A stretch of 64,000 nt of DNA. It comes from Xiphydria camelus. Taxonomy: Eukaryota; Arthropoda; Insecta; Hymenoptera; Xiphydriidae. The DNA is taken from the NCBI GenBank assembly GCA_963678675.1, contig OY783200.1, forward strand, positions 22,644,190-22,708,189, read 5' to 3'. Positions 21,901-36,715 of this stretch are shown one piece after another. Under the pieces are notes generated by a model, which made no database searches, was not told where the DNA came from, and saw nothing but the letters and a program-made list of their open reading frames with translations. The position numbers and the translations under genes are program-made. How positions within the stretch are numbered: position 1 is the first letter of the stretch; each line of letters starts with the position of its first letter.

Positions 21901-24900
21901 GCTGTACCTGGAGCCGCGGCACGCGTTGCTCAAGCTCGCGAGGACCGGCGAGCGCACGCTGCGCAACAAGATGCTGACGGAGAGCGACTGGGTGAGCGGC
22001 CGGGGCTTCAAGATCATCAAGAGCGTCCAGCTCGCCCTCTCCGTGATGAACAGGCTGCTGATGCTCCGCAAGAGTCTGGGACTGGGCGTGGAGCAGAGGT
22101 CGCCGCTTGAAGTCGCACTCTACACCTCGCCGAGTCAGCCGAACGGCCTGCTGATCGTACCGACGATCGTGAACTACCTCTACGTCTGGTTCAGCCCGTC
22201 GCTGCAGGCGATGGCTGTGAGGCTGCTCAAGAAATTCGCCGAGGGCTTCTCGATGTCGCTGCTCGTCTGCATGGGAATGGACGGCACCGCCATCCGCGAG
22301 ACCTTCGCGTCGCGCCTCATGTCGTCCATCTGCTCGGCGGAGGTCAAGGTGGCGATCCTCGAGCTCGTCGCGGTCTGCCTCGAGCGCCAGCCGGGCCTCA
22401 CCGAGGCCCTCTTCAACATCATGCACCAGGCGGAGAGGAGGAGGATCTTCCCGCGGCCCGCCGACGAGTTTCTCACGCAGGGCTGCAGCCAATTCCTGCA
22501 TCTCTACCTGAAGCGGATCCACCGCGAGGAGAACATCGTCTACGACCGACTCTTCGACAGCACCATGGGCCTGCTGCACGCCATGTGGTACCACCGCAAC
22601 GAGATCCTCGTCAACTACTTCCGCAAGCGGCAGGACTTTTGGACGCACCTCTTCGCGCCGCTCTTCCGGCGCCTCGCGCCCGACGTCAAGGGCTACGGTC
22701 AGCTCCTCGACATCGTGACGCTCGAGCTCTTCAAGAATCCCGCGCCGGAGAGCGACTTCTCCGCGAACCTGAAGGAGCTCACCGATCAGCGGCGCGATCG
22801 CTTGGAGAAGCTCGCCGAGTACGCGCTGGGCGCGATCCCCGAAGAGAGCCCCGAAGAGTCCAGCCGCGCCGCCGGTCCGCCGCTCTACGAGGTCAACCTC
22901 GAGTCCTGGTACCACTTCGTGGTGACGCTCACCGACGAGAGGTTTTCCGCGAATTATCCCGTCAACGCCGCGCAGGCTCGGCTGATCGCGAACCTCGCGC
23001 TCTCGGCTCTCGCGACGCACATCGCCAAGCCCTACAGCTCCAAGATCATGAATTTGCTGGCCTCGCTGTCGCTCCGCTGCGTCACCGCCTGGCGCGAGAT
23101 GTGCGTCGGCGATACGCAGGCGTTCAAGGGTCAACTAGTGTCGCTGACTCGTGAGATGGCGCAGTCTTATCGCTCCTACGGGAAGCCGCTGCGGCAGACC
23201 CTGCTGTCGCTGTTGGTCGGTTGCGTGCAGCTGGCTAAGGACACCCTGTCGGAGGACTCGGCGATGCTGGAGTTCCTTCTCGGCAACGCCGCGACGCTCG
23301 CCACCGTGGAGCTGGAGGAGCTGAAGGAGGCCGCGACGGACGAGCGACGACTGCTCGCCGAGAAGGCGGAGAAGGCGATGGACAGCAGTCCGGAGATGAC
23401 GAGGGGCGCTCGGGAGTGCGTGCCCGCCACGCTGACCATCTGCATGGTCGCGCAGCTGTTGAGGCTCCGCGTGGAGCGGGCGAAGCCGCGCGGGAGAGCG
23501 AACTGCACGGCAGTACGACAAATGATACCAGAGTTAATGGTTTGCCTGGGTATCACGCTCCAGCGGCGGCCTTACTTCAGGTTCAGCAGGACCGCCCTGG
23601 CCGCGCTGGGAGTCATCGCGCGTTCGCCGTACGGTCCGAGCCTGATCGCCGGGGTGGCTATCGTTAACCTCTGGTTGCGCCTGATACCGCCGCAGGAGCT
23701 GAAGAACAGCATGGTGGACTCGCTGTACGACGTGAGTAACTCGACTTTGTCGCGCGCGTCTATCTTCGATCTTCGTCGGCGGAATGATCGAGCGCCGCGT
23801 TTCCTTTGCTTTCGTCCAGGATCGCACGAGCTGCTACTGGCGTTGCCAGGATTGGTGGCCGCTCTACATGCTCGGCCTCGAGTTCGTGACGGGTTTGATC
23901 TCCAACGAGAACTGCACGATTTACACGCCGATCGTCGTCATGTTCCTGGGATCGCACGAGCATCAGCTGATGGAAGTGTCGACGCTGCTGCGGCACACCG
24001 CGGATCCCCTGGCGGCCGAGTTGATCCAATCCTTGGTCGCGCTGACCACCTCCGTCGCCGTTCGTCCGGCCATTTGGGACTCCATCCAACCGAGCGTCCG
24101 GGAGACTCTCTTCGTGAGTGGAAACGAAATTTATTCGGGGTGTCTGGCCAAAATCAGAATTTGAAATTCCCTGCCATTTCCAGGACTTTCCAGGGGCCCG
24201 ATATATGTATTTTTTCCCTGACTAGTCTAAAGTTATTCTTTTATACTATTAAAGCAATTATCGAGTTCGGATTCTACTTAGTTGAAAAAAATGACCAATG
24301 ATTTAGGAACGTGTGTTGCACTCTAAAATTGAGTTAATTGAAGCAATTTTGCACACAGCTGACGGCCCAATAAGAACGTACACTTTCCAAACGTTCGGAT
24401 CTGTCATATGAGGCTAAACTCACTCGCCAGGAAAGAAACTTCAATCGCTATTATCTCATTATCCGTGAACTTTTGGCTCGTATTTATATAATACTTTTTT
24501 GAAGATTACCTTTTCATCTATAACAGAGTCTTATAACGATGAAGATCAAGAGTTTATAAATAATGAGACAATATTGACTAAAATTTCCTTCCTGGCGAAT
24601 AAATTTAGCTTCATATGGTATAGCAGTGCAGCAACGCGCTATGGGAGACTTGCATTTTTCAACAACCCGATTTCCATAAAAGCCATTCTAAAGACTATAG
24701 GGAAAAATTCAGAAAAATTGTATGGTTCCCTGGCAATTCCAGATTTCCCTAACCGCTAGACACCTTGTACGTATTCTTCGATAACTCTATTATTTTTGTT
24801 CCCCTCGCAGAAGTGCCTCTTCCTCGCTTACGACAGCACGGTGAACCTCCTGCTGCGCCCGCGCATCCTCAAGTTCATCATCGACGGCATCAGCGTGGAG

Positions 24901-26052
24901 AGCGCCGAGGAGCTGCAGTCGTGCGACGAGAAGCCGCCGAGCGGCGACCTCTGCCTCCTCGTGAACAAGCTCGTGCTCATCAACATCTCGTGCGCCCAGA
25001 GCTTCGTCCGCTTCTCGCCGAAGCTGAACACCCTCGTCGACGCGATCTACACGCAGGACTTCTGGTACGCGCCGATGGCGGAGATGAACTTCGGTCCGCC
25101 GCAGATGAGCATGAGCTCCGGCCCGCGGCTCACCTACGGCACGATCATCAGCTCGGCGCAGCTCTTCACGCAGGCGCTGCACTCGCGCGCCTCCTCCACT
25201 TCGGCGAGCGTCGCGACGCACCGTCGCCTGACCCGCGACGACAACGGCGGCGACTCGGCGAAGCGCGAGTGGGAGCGCGCCACGCCGGAGAGTCTCCGCA
25301 GGATCCACACGCGCGACCTCAAGAAGATCCTGCACCCGGGCGCCTCGGATTTCTCCGGCTACATAAGCGGCCTCGACGCGACGGTGCCGCTGCTGAGCAG
25401 TCCGCGCTTGGTGAGGCGGCCGTACGATCCGCTCATATGCGAGAACACGATACTCTCGCGCGCGACGGCGCTGGCGCCGAACAGGCGCGTCTCGCGCGGC
25501 GGCAGCCCGGGCGGTCAGCAGAGCGGCGGCCGGCAGCAGAGCGATCCGTGGTTCTCCTCGATGGAGGAGAACAACACGAGGCTTGCGCTCGAGGTGAACC
25601 TGGTGCTGATGCTCACGCAGGCGTTGGAGGGCGTCAAGAGTCCGCGACTCGCGCTGCGGGACCGGCAGCTCATCGTGAGGGAGACCGCCACGGAGATGGG
25701 CGTCTTTTTCGACTTCCTCGAGCAGCGCGGCACCTCCGATCGATGGCAAATCAAGTTCACGCTGGTCGACGCCGACGTCGAGAGGACGAAGACTGTTCGC
25801 GCGCCCTCGCAGGATCCCCCGTTACCGGCGAGGCTCTCGAAGGACAGCGCGGTTTGCCGAGCCCCCGTTTGTCGGCTGCGACACGAAGATCCCGAGGAAG
25901 TGGGGAGCGAGCGTCGCGAGGAGAGGCTGGACGAGTGCGTCGTCACTACTGGATCGTTCCGCTGGAGCGAGTCCTCCGTGCAGTTTCTGCCGCTGCTCGG
26001 GAAGCTGCTGAAATCGGTTGTCGAGTCGCTGGACTCGGCACAGTACGGATAA
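18973..26052 (+). CDS. Nup188: nucleoporin NUP188, 1,878 aa, 5 exons
   Basis: Exons are 18973-19001, 19080-19290, 19871-23731, 23820-24113 and 24811-26052; all junctions are GT-AG and phases agree. NUP188 is a large alpha-solenoid scaffold of the nuclear pore inner ring. The segment NFYYSERTTLIKCLKLMVEY followed by RDDKRHPYQKQF matches the family's YYYEERT...RHPY region, and PLLLAWML and AIQLDVFRYLRR follow in the same order as in vertebrate NUP188. Length is close to the human protein (about 1,750). The first coding exon is only 29 bases (MEVAPMGSL plus two bases) and was picked because it supplies an ATG and the right phase. Exon 3 is a single 3,861-base block. Introns 2 and 4 carry MITEs. 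A polyadenylation signal lies 230 bases after the stop. Confidence 0.95.
19396..19800. mobile_element. family-3 element interrupted by a family-1 MITE
   Basis: Intron 2 of NUP188 contains cagggtggctacagaaactc near 19,396 and the inverted end ccctgtccagccaccc near 19,784. Between them, 19,550-19,741 is a family-1 copy (ggtctgatgtctcag arm). The nested arrangement implies that family 1 inserted later here. Confidence 0.65.
24137..24766. mobile_element. family-3 element containing a family-4 MITE
   Basis: It starts gggtgtctggccaaaatcag and ends with the inverted ccgctagacacctt, filling most of NUP188 intron 4. A family-4 copy lies inside at 24405-24617 (catatgaggctaaactcact ... tagcttcatatg). 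The rest is AT-rich and non-coding. Confidence 0.75.
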
Positions 26053-26282
26053 CGGGAGAGCTCTGCGGCGACTCGTGGCTAGAGTCGACGTTGGATCGAA
26101 ACCAGTAGAGGAGACTCCGACTTCTCACTCACCGAGAGACGATCTTCCGCTTGAGAGTGAATCGCGAGTGTGTGAGAGTGCGTCGAAGGAGTGACGATAC
26201 AGACGTTTCGACGACACAAGAAATTTGTAAAAAAAAGTTCGTACGTCTCGACTGTTTCTTGTCGAGTTTGTGCCTCACCGAA

Positions 26283-26288
26283 AATAAA
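26283..26288 (+). promoter_or_regulatory. polyadenylation signal, NUP188
   Basis: AATAAA lies 231 bases after the NUP188 stop codon in otherwise featureless 3' DNA. Confidence 0.6.
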
Positions 26289-26970
26289 TGCTGTAAAGAG
26301 ACATCGATGCGAAAAATGTGATTCTTTTTCTCCACTCGACCCGAGCACCCAAGAACGGTGAATCTGTCCGACTCGCTGACGAATTTTGAGACTCGTGATT
26401 TATCGAAAAAAAAAGTAATTCTATTCTAAAAGTAGTGGTCAACTTCCAGCTCTGTTCTACCAATCGCCGATCGATTCGTCAACAGATCGGACAGATTCCA
26501 TGTCCCTGGCAATACCTTCCACGCGGCACTCACTTCCCGTCGAACGGGTACTGACTGAAACACTGAAAGAGGAATCTTAAAACGATCGCCGTACAACCTT
26601 CTTCCCTTTAAGTAAAAATTACCCCTTTACTATAAAAAATCTTCGCAATTTGCCTTCTCGCGGTCGACTAACGCCTTGACGCGTAAAACGTTGCGGATCA
26701 ATTGATACGTCGATTGATATATTCCGCTTTACTCGGCGATTCATCTGGTTCCGTTTCGAGGGCGCGCGCGCGCTCGACGCGTTAATAATATTATGATACA
26801 GTAGAAAAATATAATCCGTAGAATTATAACACGAATATTATGCGTTACAGCGCCGCCCGGTCGCGGCGAAACTCTTGCAATTGTCCGTGGGCGGATCCGA
26901 AAATCGTCGAGACGATTTCAGGGGCGCCGCCGCGCGTTTTCGGGGCGACGACGGCGGTCGAGGTTCGCCG
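26289..26970. other. convergent spacer NUP188/MIER1
   Basis: This is non-coding DNA between two converging genes and would hold the MIER1 3' UTR. A GCGC run lies near 26,762. No recognisable feature otherwise. Confidence 0.5.
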
Positions 26971-29573
<2,603 letters not shown>

Positions 29574-30610
29574 GATTAATCTTCTCCGTCGACCCACGAC
29601 GGGACCATACCACGAAGATGCTGCGGGGACGAGATCAGTACGGTAAGATGCGACGTTTTCTCGTCGTTCTCACCAGCCGCATGGTCACTCGACGAAACTT
29701 GGGAAGCTTTGGAAACGAGATAGGGACGTATCACCGAGATACTGTCGAAGAGGAGTCGGTGCGAGTTTCATAGCGAAGCTCGAATCTATCGAGCCTCCTG
29801 CGCTTCGCTGGTTGTGATAATGGAGTAACTACGAGTCCGTTTCGCTCGCTCTCCGAGTACACTTCACGTCGTTCGACGGCTGTGTTCGAACGTGTCGTTT
29901 ACTTTAAATATTAATTATAATTACGTTACCGTTATCAGTTCAACCGTTATACCGCTCGATAGCTCTTTATGCGTCGCACCGGAATGACCACGGAGACGCT
30001 CCGCCTCAACATCAGTTTATCGCGCACGCGACTCCAAAATTTTCATCGCACGAAACTGCAATCCTCTGGATTTCGACGCGAACTCCTCGCGCGCACTGTA
30101 ATTCTTCACTTTGATTCCCGAAAACGTCCTCAGAGACGCAGAGTCTACCGCCAAAGAAGACGCGTTGGTCGAGCTTAACCTTAAAAACTAACGACGCACT
30201 AACACCGCACGCTCTCGCGTCTTTCGGCGACCAGGCACTTTCACACGGCAATCTGCACGAAACACAGTCGCTCCTTCCGCACTCACGCGCGAATCTTACC
30301 GCGTTTTCGGGTCTTCTTCATTTCGCGAACAGAAATTTAACTTCGCTTCGCTCCAGTTTCACCGAAGAATGCACGGAAAATAACAGCGATCGCGCTCGCG
30401 GCGGACAACGAGTGAACACGCCAGTGACAATATGGCCGCGCCCAGAAAAAATGAAAATGGCTGCGCCCAGGAAACAGGCCAACCTAACCTAAAATTGTGA
30501 TTGCTTACACATACAAACTCGATATACACGAATCAAAGGATGTGTGCACCGTGGTAAGCAGTTTCTCTGAGTTGGACTTTAAGACGTGGCGTAATTATTT
30601 TTCCAGAGAA
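29574..30610. promoter_or_regulatory. head-to-head promoter region MIER1/CPT2
   Basis: About 1.0 kb separates the divergent starts. Near 30,430-30,470 the motif tggc(c/t)gcgccca occurs twice, followed by caacctaacctaa. CpG content is raised on the MIER1 side. Which elements act as promoters cannot be decided from sequence alone. Confidence 0.4.
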
Positions 30611-33080
30611 ATGTCGGTACTCATGCGGAGAAATAACGCCTTCCTGCGTCGTTCGAAGGTACTTTCGAATTTAAACTATTATCTTCCGCGCCAACCAAGA
30701 TCATCTCGCAAAAGTTCGATCGTATTTTTTCGTCTTTCAGATCAGTCGTGGAGGCGGTTCAGCGGTAGTACTGAGATGTTCCAGGTATCGTGTCTTTATC
30801 GCGATACGACAGGCGTCGATCCGATTGGTTAATATGTATTCTCGAACGAGAACAAGAGAGCGAAGCGTATATTCGAATTGATCGATCTCGACGACTACCT
30901 TTCGACGTGTCTCTTTCAGGTGCTTCGCGACTCGATTCACGAGCGACGATGACTATCAGTACATACAACGAAGCAAATTGCCCACGCTGCACTTCCAGAA
31001 GTCCCTGCCGTCGCTTCCCCGTCCCAAATTGGAGGAGACGTGCCAACGGTACTTGAATTCTCAGCGAGCGCTGCTGGACGGAGAAGCGCTCCGTCATACC
31101 GAGTCCTGCGTCTCAAAGTTCCTCGCCGATGAGGGACAAGTGCTTCAGAGGGAGCTTCGAAGGATCGCGCCCAAAAATTCTTACGGTCGCTACCTCGGGG
31201 AGATTTGGTTCGATATGTATCTGAGGGATCGAAGGCCTCTTCCCATAAACTACAATCCGATGCTGGTCTTCGCCCCGGAGAGCGACTCCAGCTACGATCA
31301 ACAGTTGGTCAAGGCGACGAACCTGGTGATCTCCTCCCTGCGATTCATGAGATCTCTGCGCGACGGCATCCTCGAGCCGGAAGTTTATCACTTGATTTCG
31401 AAGAATGCCGACTCCAAGCTCTTTCGCAACTTTGTGGGACTGCTCCCGTCGAGCGTGTCTTGCTACGGCGCTTATCTCTTCAAGGTGCGACCGAAGCACC
31501 GACGTCGATCGCACGACGACACCGTACTTATCCGTTATTCTTTGGATTTGTCTTTAAGGCCTTTCCGCTGGACATGTCGCAATATCCGAACCTCTTCAAC
31601 TCGACTCGAGTTCCGCGGTTGGAAAAGGACGAAATCGTGCAGGACGTCTCCGCGCGGCACCTGGTCGTTCTCAGGAAGGGTCACTTCTACGACTTCGACG
31701 TGCTCGACGAGCGGGGCTGCATCCGGCCGCCGCTGGAGATCGCGTCGAACTTGAAAGCGATCCTGGACGATCGGAGGCCGGAGAACCGGTGCCCCGTGGG
31801 AGTCATGACGACCTCGGAGCGCGATCGCTGGGCGACGACGAGGCAGCACTTGCTCGAGCTGGGAAACGAGAGGATCTTGAAGTCGATCGATTCCGCGGCC
31901 TTCCTCTTGATCTTGGACGACGAGGCGATGGCGGCGGACAACTCGAAGATACTGAGGACCTTCATGCACGCGGACGGAACGAACCGGTGGTTCGACAAGT
32001 CCTTCTCGTTGATCGTCGCTCGCGACGGAACCGCCGGCGTGAATTTCGAGCATTCCTGGGGCGACGGGGTCGCGGTGCTCCGGTATTTTCAGGACGTGAA
32101 GAAGGATATCTCGGAGAGTCCGTGCTTTCACCCGGCGGACGTTTCCGCGGTCGATGCGGTGTCCACCGCCCCGAGGAAGCTTGATTTTCTCTCCGACGCC
32201 AGGATTCGGGACACCGTGGAGACGGCGCGGAGGGAGTACAAAGAGTGGGTCGAGGGGCTGAACGTAGACGTGATGATCTACGACAGCCTCGGAAAGAAGG
32301 ACTGCAAGAGCTGGAAGATCAGTCCCGACGCGGTGATGCAACTGGCCTTTCAGCTGGCGCATTACAAGCAGAACGGCTGCGCGGTGGCGACGTACGAGTC
32401 GTGCAGCACGGCCGCCTTCAAGTTCGGTCGCACCGAGACCATCAGGCCGTGCACCACTCAGACCAAGGCGTTTTGCGAAGCTCTGATTCGCAGGCCGAGC
32501 GATATTTCCGTCTCGCAGTTGAAGAAGATGATCGCCGACTGCAGCAGCGCTCACGCGAAGCTTACCATGGAAGCCGCCACGGGTAAGGGAAATAAAGAAT
32601 AAGTTGATTCGGCTTCTTCTTCTTCTTCTTCTTCTTCCGAGTCCCGCCAAGTTTTATCGCCACGCCTCCTCAGGAAAGGGCTTCGATAGACACCTGTTCG
32701 TGCTGAAGAACATCTGGGAGGTCATGGGTACCGCGAAGCCTGCGCTCTTCGAAGACCCGGCCTACGAGAAATTGAATTACAACATCCTCTCGACTTCCAC
32801 GCTGTCCAGTCCCGCCGTCGTCGCCGGAGGCTTCGGTCCTGTGGTCGCCGATGGATACGGAATTGCGTGAGTCTTTGAGCGCGGTCGTATTTGAAGAGAT
32901 TTCGCGCAATTCGATTTGACGCTTCAAACACTTCCGAATGCTTTGAACAGGTACGTGATTCAAGATCGAAAATTGGGTGCCGTTGTAACGAGCTACAAGA
33001 AGCATCGAAACGGGAGCGATTACATCAACTGCCTGGAGTCTGCCTTCAAGGATATACACAAGATCCTCCTGAGCAATTGA
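30611..33080 (+). CDS. CPT2: carnitine O-palmitoyltransferase 2, mitochondrial (CPT2), 667 aa, 6 exons
   Basis: Exons are 30611-30658, 30741-30784, 30920-31484, 31559-32582, 32674-32866 and 32951-33080, with consistent phases. CPT2 sits on the matrix side of the inner membrane and turns acylcarnitine plus CoA back into acyl-CoA for beta-oxidation. The N-terminus (MSVLMRRNNAFLRRSK...) is Arg-rich like a mitochondrial presequence and is built from two tiny exons. Then come YIQRSKLPTLHFQKSLP, the AFPLDMSQYPNLFNSTR motif, the catalytic stretch VNFEHSWGDGVAVLRYF with His384, CAVATYESCSTAAFKFGRTE and YNILSTSTLSSPAV. These are the choline/carnitine acyltransferase hallmarks in CPT2 order, and the length is near human CPT2 (658). 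A polyadenylation signal follows at 33,312. Confidence 0.96.
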
Positions 33081-33311
33081 CAGGGTCGATTAGCTCTGCG
33101 CGAAAACGCGGACACGATTCCAATATTCTCGTCGATCGACTGGGAATGCCTTCGGCGGTTCATCGGGGATTCGAAGTAACGAGGGTCGTCGCATCACTGC
33201 TGAAATATTTCTCGCGATTTTTCAACGGGGAGAACAGAGTTACCTGAAAGTCGCGCCTTGTTTCGCGCGAATATTTTAGACGCGCGCACGCGCAATTTTT
33301 ATGCAACGTTT

Positions 33312-33317
33312 AATAAA
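33312..33317 (+). promoter_or_regulatory. polyadenylation signal, CPT2
   Basis: AATAAA lies 232 bases beyond the CPT2 stop codon. Confidence 0.6.
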
Positions 33318-34333
33318 GCCATCAATGTTAAGTCCTGCTGTTTGATCTTTTCCTCCACACCTCCTTCCTTTCCTTTTTAATCAAAAAAATGATGCTCCAG
33401 GATCAAGCCACGATTTTCCTCGTGCGAGAAAATATTTGATAAGCTCGAGTAATTATTTTTTTATGCAGAATTAACTTCTTATTCCCACGACGGTATTCTT
33501 GAATCACGAATATTTACGAACGACGAGAAAGTAAATCCGAAACTCTTCGACGCGCCGCGAAACGACTCCATTTATTTTCACTACATCGCTACTCTTTCGT
33601 AAGCGCTTAGATATACGTATATTTATGTATACATATATAATGGATATATTATTTACACCGCTACGCACGTGTTATCCTCCACTAACCGAAGAAACGTGGA
33701 TAAGTATAATACTTCTTAAAAATCCGCGACGAGACTTTCCTCTACTTCCAGCACCGGGGCAAAAACGAAGCGAGGAAGAAACGCTAAACCTAAATTACAT
33801 ATCGTTAGATGCAGAGTGGGTACGCTTACTTTTCGGCTTCGTATCAGCGGTTGCGATTTTCCGGAATACTTCGGCTGGCACACCCCCCTTCTCCGTCCTC
33901 CGGTGTGTAGTTCGAGACGCGAAAATATGTACAATAGTTACACAGGGAACGACGCGAAACTTACGATCGTTCTCGGAGCAGTTCTACGTCGCGCATCGGT
34001 CGATCGCGAGACCGGGAGCTTGTCTCGAAGCGGAGCGATGCGCGGAGCCCCCCCGTGATGCAGTCACGATGATATTCCCGGATGGGCGCGGGCCTCTTCC
34101 CCGAGAACTGCCGAACTTCCGGGAACAATCCCTTCCTGCTCGACGAACAATCTTTAAACCGTGTTTAATATAAATATACTTAATTCGGACGAGTATTTTT
34201 CTTCTCTCTTCTTTCTTAGGGTCTCGGTCGTCTCGGTAGGCAGCGGGAGGAATGACAATTAACAACGACAATTACTCGCCAACGGCGATTCAACGTTTTG
34301 TTCGCGCCTCGCTCTGGCGTACGATGGTCGTCT
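33318..34333 (-). other. convergent spacer; probable 3' UTR of V-ATPase c''
   Basis: Between the CPT2 signal and the V-ATPase stop there is no supported gene. A minus-strand AATAAA (tttatt on the plus strand at 33,571) could end a V-ATPase 3' UTR of about 760 bases. A TA-rich run with tatacgtatatttatg lies near 33,610. Confidence 0.4.
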
Positions 34334-35879
34334 TTAGACCTTGTTGCCCATCTTGACCCTCGACGTCTGAAAATGACGAGAGAATTAGGGAGACCGCGAC
34401 GAAGCGACGTCTCCAGGGTGGCTACAGTAACTTGATTATGGAATTTCCTGACTTTTTCAGGTTTCTTTTTCTAATATTCCTCTTTGATTATTAGAGATAA
34501 AGTCGTAAAATGTATCAACGTTGAAATTTCGAGAAATGAACTTCATTTTATAATTTCCAGTAGAAATCCAAAATCCCCTGCCATTTCCATGACGTACCAT
34601 ATAAATGCCGACGATGAGACCGAAGAGACCGATGGCGGAGCCGAAGATCTCGACGATGAGTATCTTGACGAAGAGCGCCGAATTGGCGGCGTCGGAGAGG
34701 GCGGCGCCGGAGCCGACGATGCCCACGGCGATGCCGCAGAAGAGGTTGACCAAGCCGACGGCGAGACCCGCGCCGAACATCAGATATCCGGCGAGCCAGT
34801 TCTGGTTCCGCACGTCCGGCGAGGCGGCCGCCTCGGTGATGCTGAACTCCTCGAGCATTCCCGAGAGGACGATAGCGGTGATCAAGCCGTAGATGGCCAC
34901 GGCCTCGCAGAAGATGACGGAAATCAGATTCTTAGTCTTGATGCGAGGAGACTTCACGCCGCCACCCACGATGGAGACGCCGGTCGTGTGAATACCTCTG
35001 TGAAAATAGTCGGATATGTGGGAAGTCCTTCTTTGATGGGATAAAGTCGTAACAGGCTTCACAGTCTCTATTTATTTCATTTTAAAGGAAATAGGAGGTT
35101 TTGATAAAAAGAAAAGAGGGAAACTTCCAGAAATTAGAACCAGAGAAGGTTTTAGAGGAAAAATATCGAATTATAGGGAGAAATGAATATTTAAAAAATA
35201 AGGGAACGGAGGGAACACTTTGCGAAGCCTGTCGTAAATAAAATATCGTCAATCGGACGTATCGCTTACAATGCAGCACCGACAACCGAAAGAGCTACAG
35301 CCAATCCGATACCCAGAGTCGCCCACATGTAGGGCGACGTTTCCGAGAGAAACCTGCGGAGCAAACGACCGTCATTGCTCCTCTTCACGAGTCAATCTCA
35401 AAAGGAAACAATCGAAACTCACCATGCCAAGCTGACCTGCTCTCCCTTGCCAGTAAAAACGTAGTACAAAACTGCAAGGAACGAAAAGAAATTTAGAGAT
35501 ATCAAAAGGGAACTACATTGCCTGGGAGTCTCGGAAAAGGGGGCGTGGCAACGTCGGAAGGACTCTTCGACCGTGAGCCTCTCACTGTTTTCTCAATAAT
35601 TATACGCGAATCGACGAACCTCGACAACGATCTGACCGTGATCGTTGCCGCAAAATCGAGGAATCGCGCCGAACAAATCTACGGTGATTTTCGAAAATCA
35701 CCTCGGACGCCTCCCATTTTTAACAAGCAGCCCACACATCATTCCCAACGTCGCGCGGCGCGCTCAATCCGCGTTCGCTCAACAGATACGCTCAATAAGA
35801 AAGCGAAACGCTGCTTACCCAACACGGTGATCGTCGCGGAGGCGGTGCCCGCGAACGTGTATCCCAGAATATATCTCAT
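34334..35879 (-). CDS. VhaPPA1: V-type proton ATPase 21-kDa proteolipid subunit c'' (VhaPPA1/ATP6V0B), 208 aa, 5 exons
   Basis: Minus-strand exons are 35879-35819, 35471-35423, 35353-35270, 34997-34598 and 34366-34334; phases close to 208 residues. This is a membrane subunit of the proton-carrying c-ring of the Vo sector, which acidifies endosomes and lysosomes. Sequence evidence: [39 protein letters not shown], then [20 protein letters not shown] with the proton-binding Glu at about residue 96, and two later Gly-rich helices ending [18 protein letters not shown]. The short, hydrophobic, Gly-rich helices and the overall length fit c'' rather than the 16-kDa subunit c. The upstream neighbour SMYD4 is head to head, about 0.84 kb away. 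Confidence 0.95.
34411..34600. mobile_element. family-3 end fragment in the last V-ATPase intron
   Basis: It starts agggtggctacagtaacttg, like the left end at 19,396. The opposite inverted end is not clearly present; the right side stops near the exon at 34,598. It is probably a truncated copy. Confidence 0.5.
35053..35231. mobile_element. family-2 element in V-ATPase intron 3
   Basis: It starts aggcttcacagtctctattt and ends actttgcgaagcctg, an inverted pair, with the shared interior word tttcattttaaaggaaa. It is about 179 bases long. Confidence 0.75.
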
Positions 35880-36715
35880 GATTTCGCGCTATCCCCGCAC
35901 CGCCTTTAATTCCACTCGTCCACCACAATTCAACGAACTTTAGGCTCGCTAACGCGCGTCCAATCGACGAGTCGTCTTCGCGAAATCAGCAAGATTCGTC
36001 GCACGTCCGATTTGTAACCCCCCCGGTCGAGACGAAGCAACATGGAGGCACCCGTGACACTCTCGTGTTGTCATGTGACAAGACGTGCGAGAAGTCAGTG
36101 CAGCCAATACAACACGTGAGGGACGTTCCGACGAAAACGATCGCTGCGTGCGATTTCGATGAATTTCTCGGGAGATTTACCGGAAAAAGGGACTTTTTCA
36201 TTGTACGGATTCGTGGAAGAGGGTGACCTTGAAATCGAGCGAATCTTTTATCGGAAAATCGCGGAGAACAACGGAAAATTCCATCGACGCTATATCACTT
36301 TAAAATTGGCTCGGATCTAGTGTCCGAAAGAATTTCGAATTGCAGTATTCAGTTGACCTTTCGCTTCGTTTTAGGTTTCAACGCGAAGCTCTGATCGATC
36401 GAATCGCGTTCGCCCATTGATCCGTCGGTCTTCCGGTATTTCAAACTCATCGTTCACGCGACTAGCGCGATTCATTTACTCGTTCACTTTGCGATGGGTT
36501 GATGGGGAATGAGCATCGACCGATAAATCTTCGTCGCGGCCGATTTCGCGCGAGAATAGCGATGAAGCGTTGACTTATCGGAAAACAGGGACGATAGATC
36601 GATGAATGGCGTTCCCGGAATTTGACGTCTAATTTTAGATTACTCCGCGGAGCTGCTGATCGAAAAGTATACTCGCTGTATTTCGGTACGGTCAAGTTCT
36701 ACGCCCGCGATTGAA
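35880..36715. promoter_or_regulatory. head-to-head promoter region V-ATPase c''/SMYD4
   Basis: The 836-base gap between two divergent start codons shows no coding exon or repeat. It contains tgtcatgtgacaaga near 36,070 (a CATGTG/CATGTGAC E-box-like or CLEAR-like word), which would suit a lysosomal gene. That link is inference only. Confidence 0.35.

Noticed and set aside
19865..23134. A 1,089-codon open frame on the minus strand opposite NUP188
   Set aside because: It mirrors the GC-biased codon use of NUP188, is full of Arg, Leu, His, Val and Glu with no domain, and has no splice or start logic. NUP188 on the plus strand is unmistakable.
31535..32650. A 371-codon minus-strand frame opposite CPT2
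   Set aside because: Antisense shadow of the CPT2 catalytic exon, with no recognisable features.
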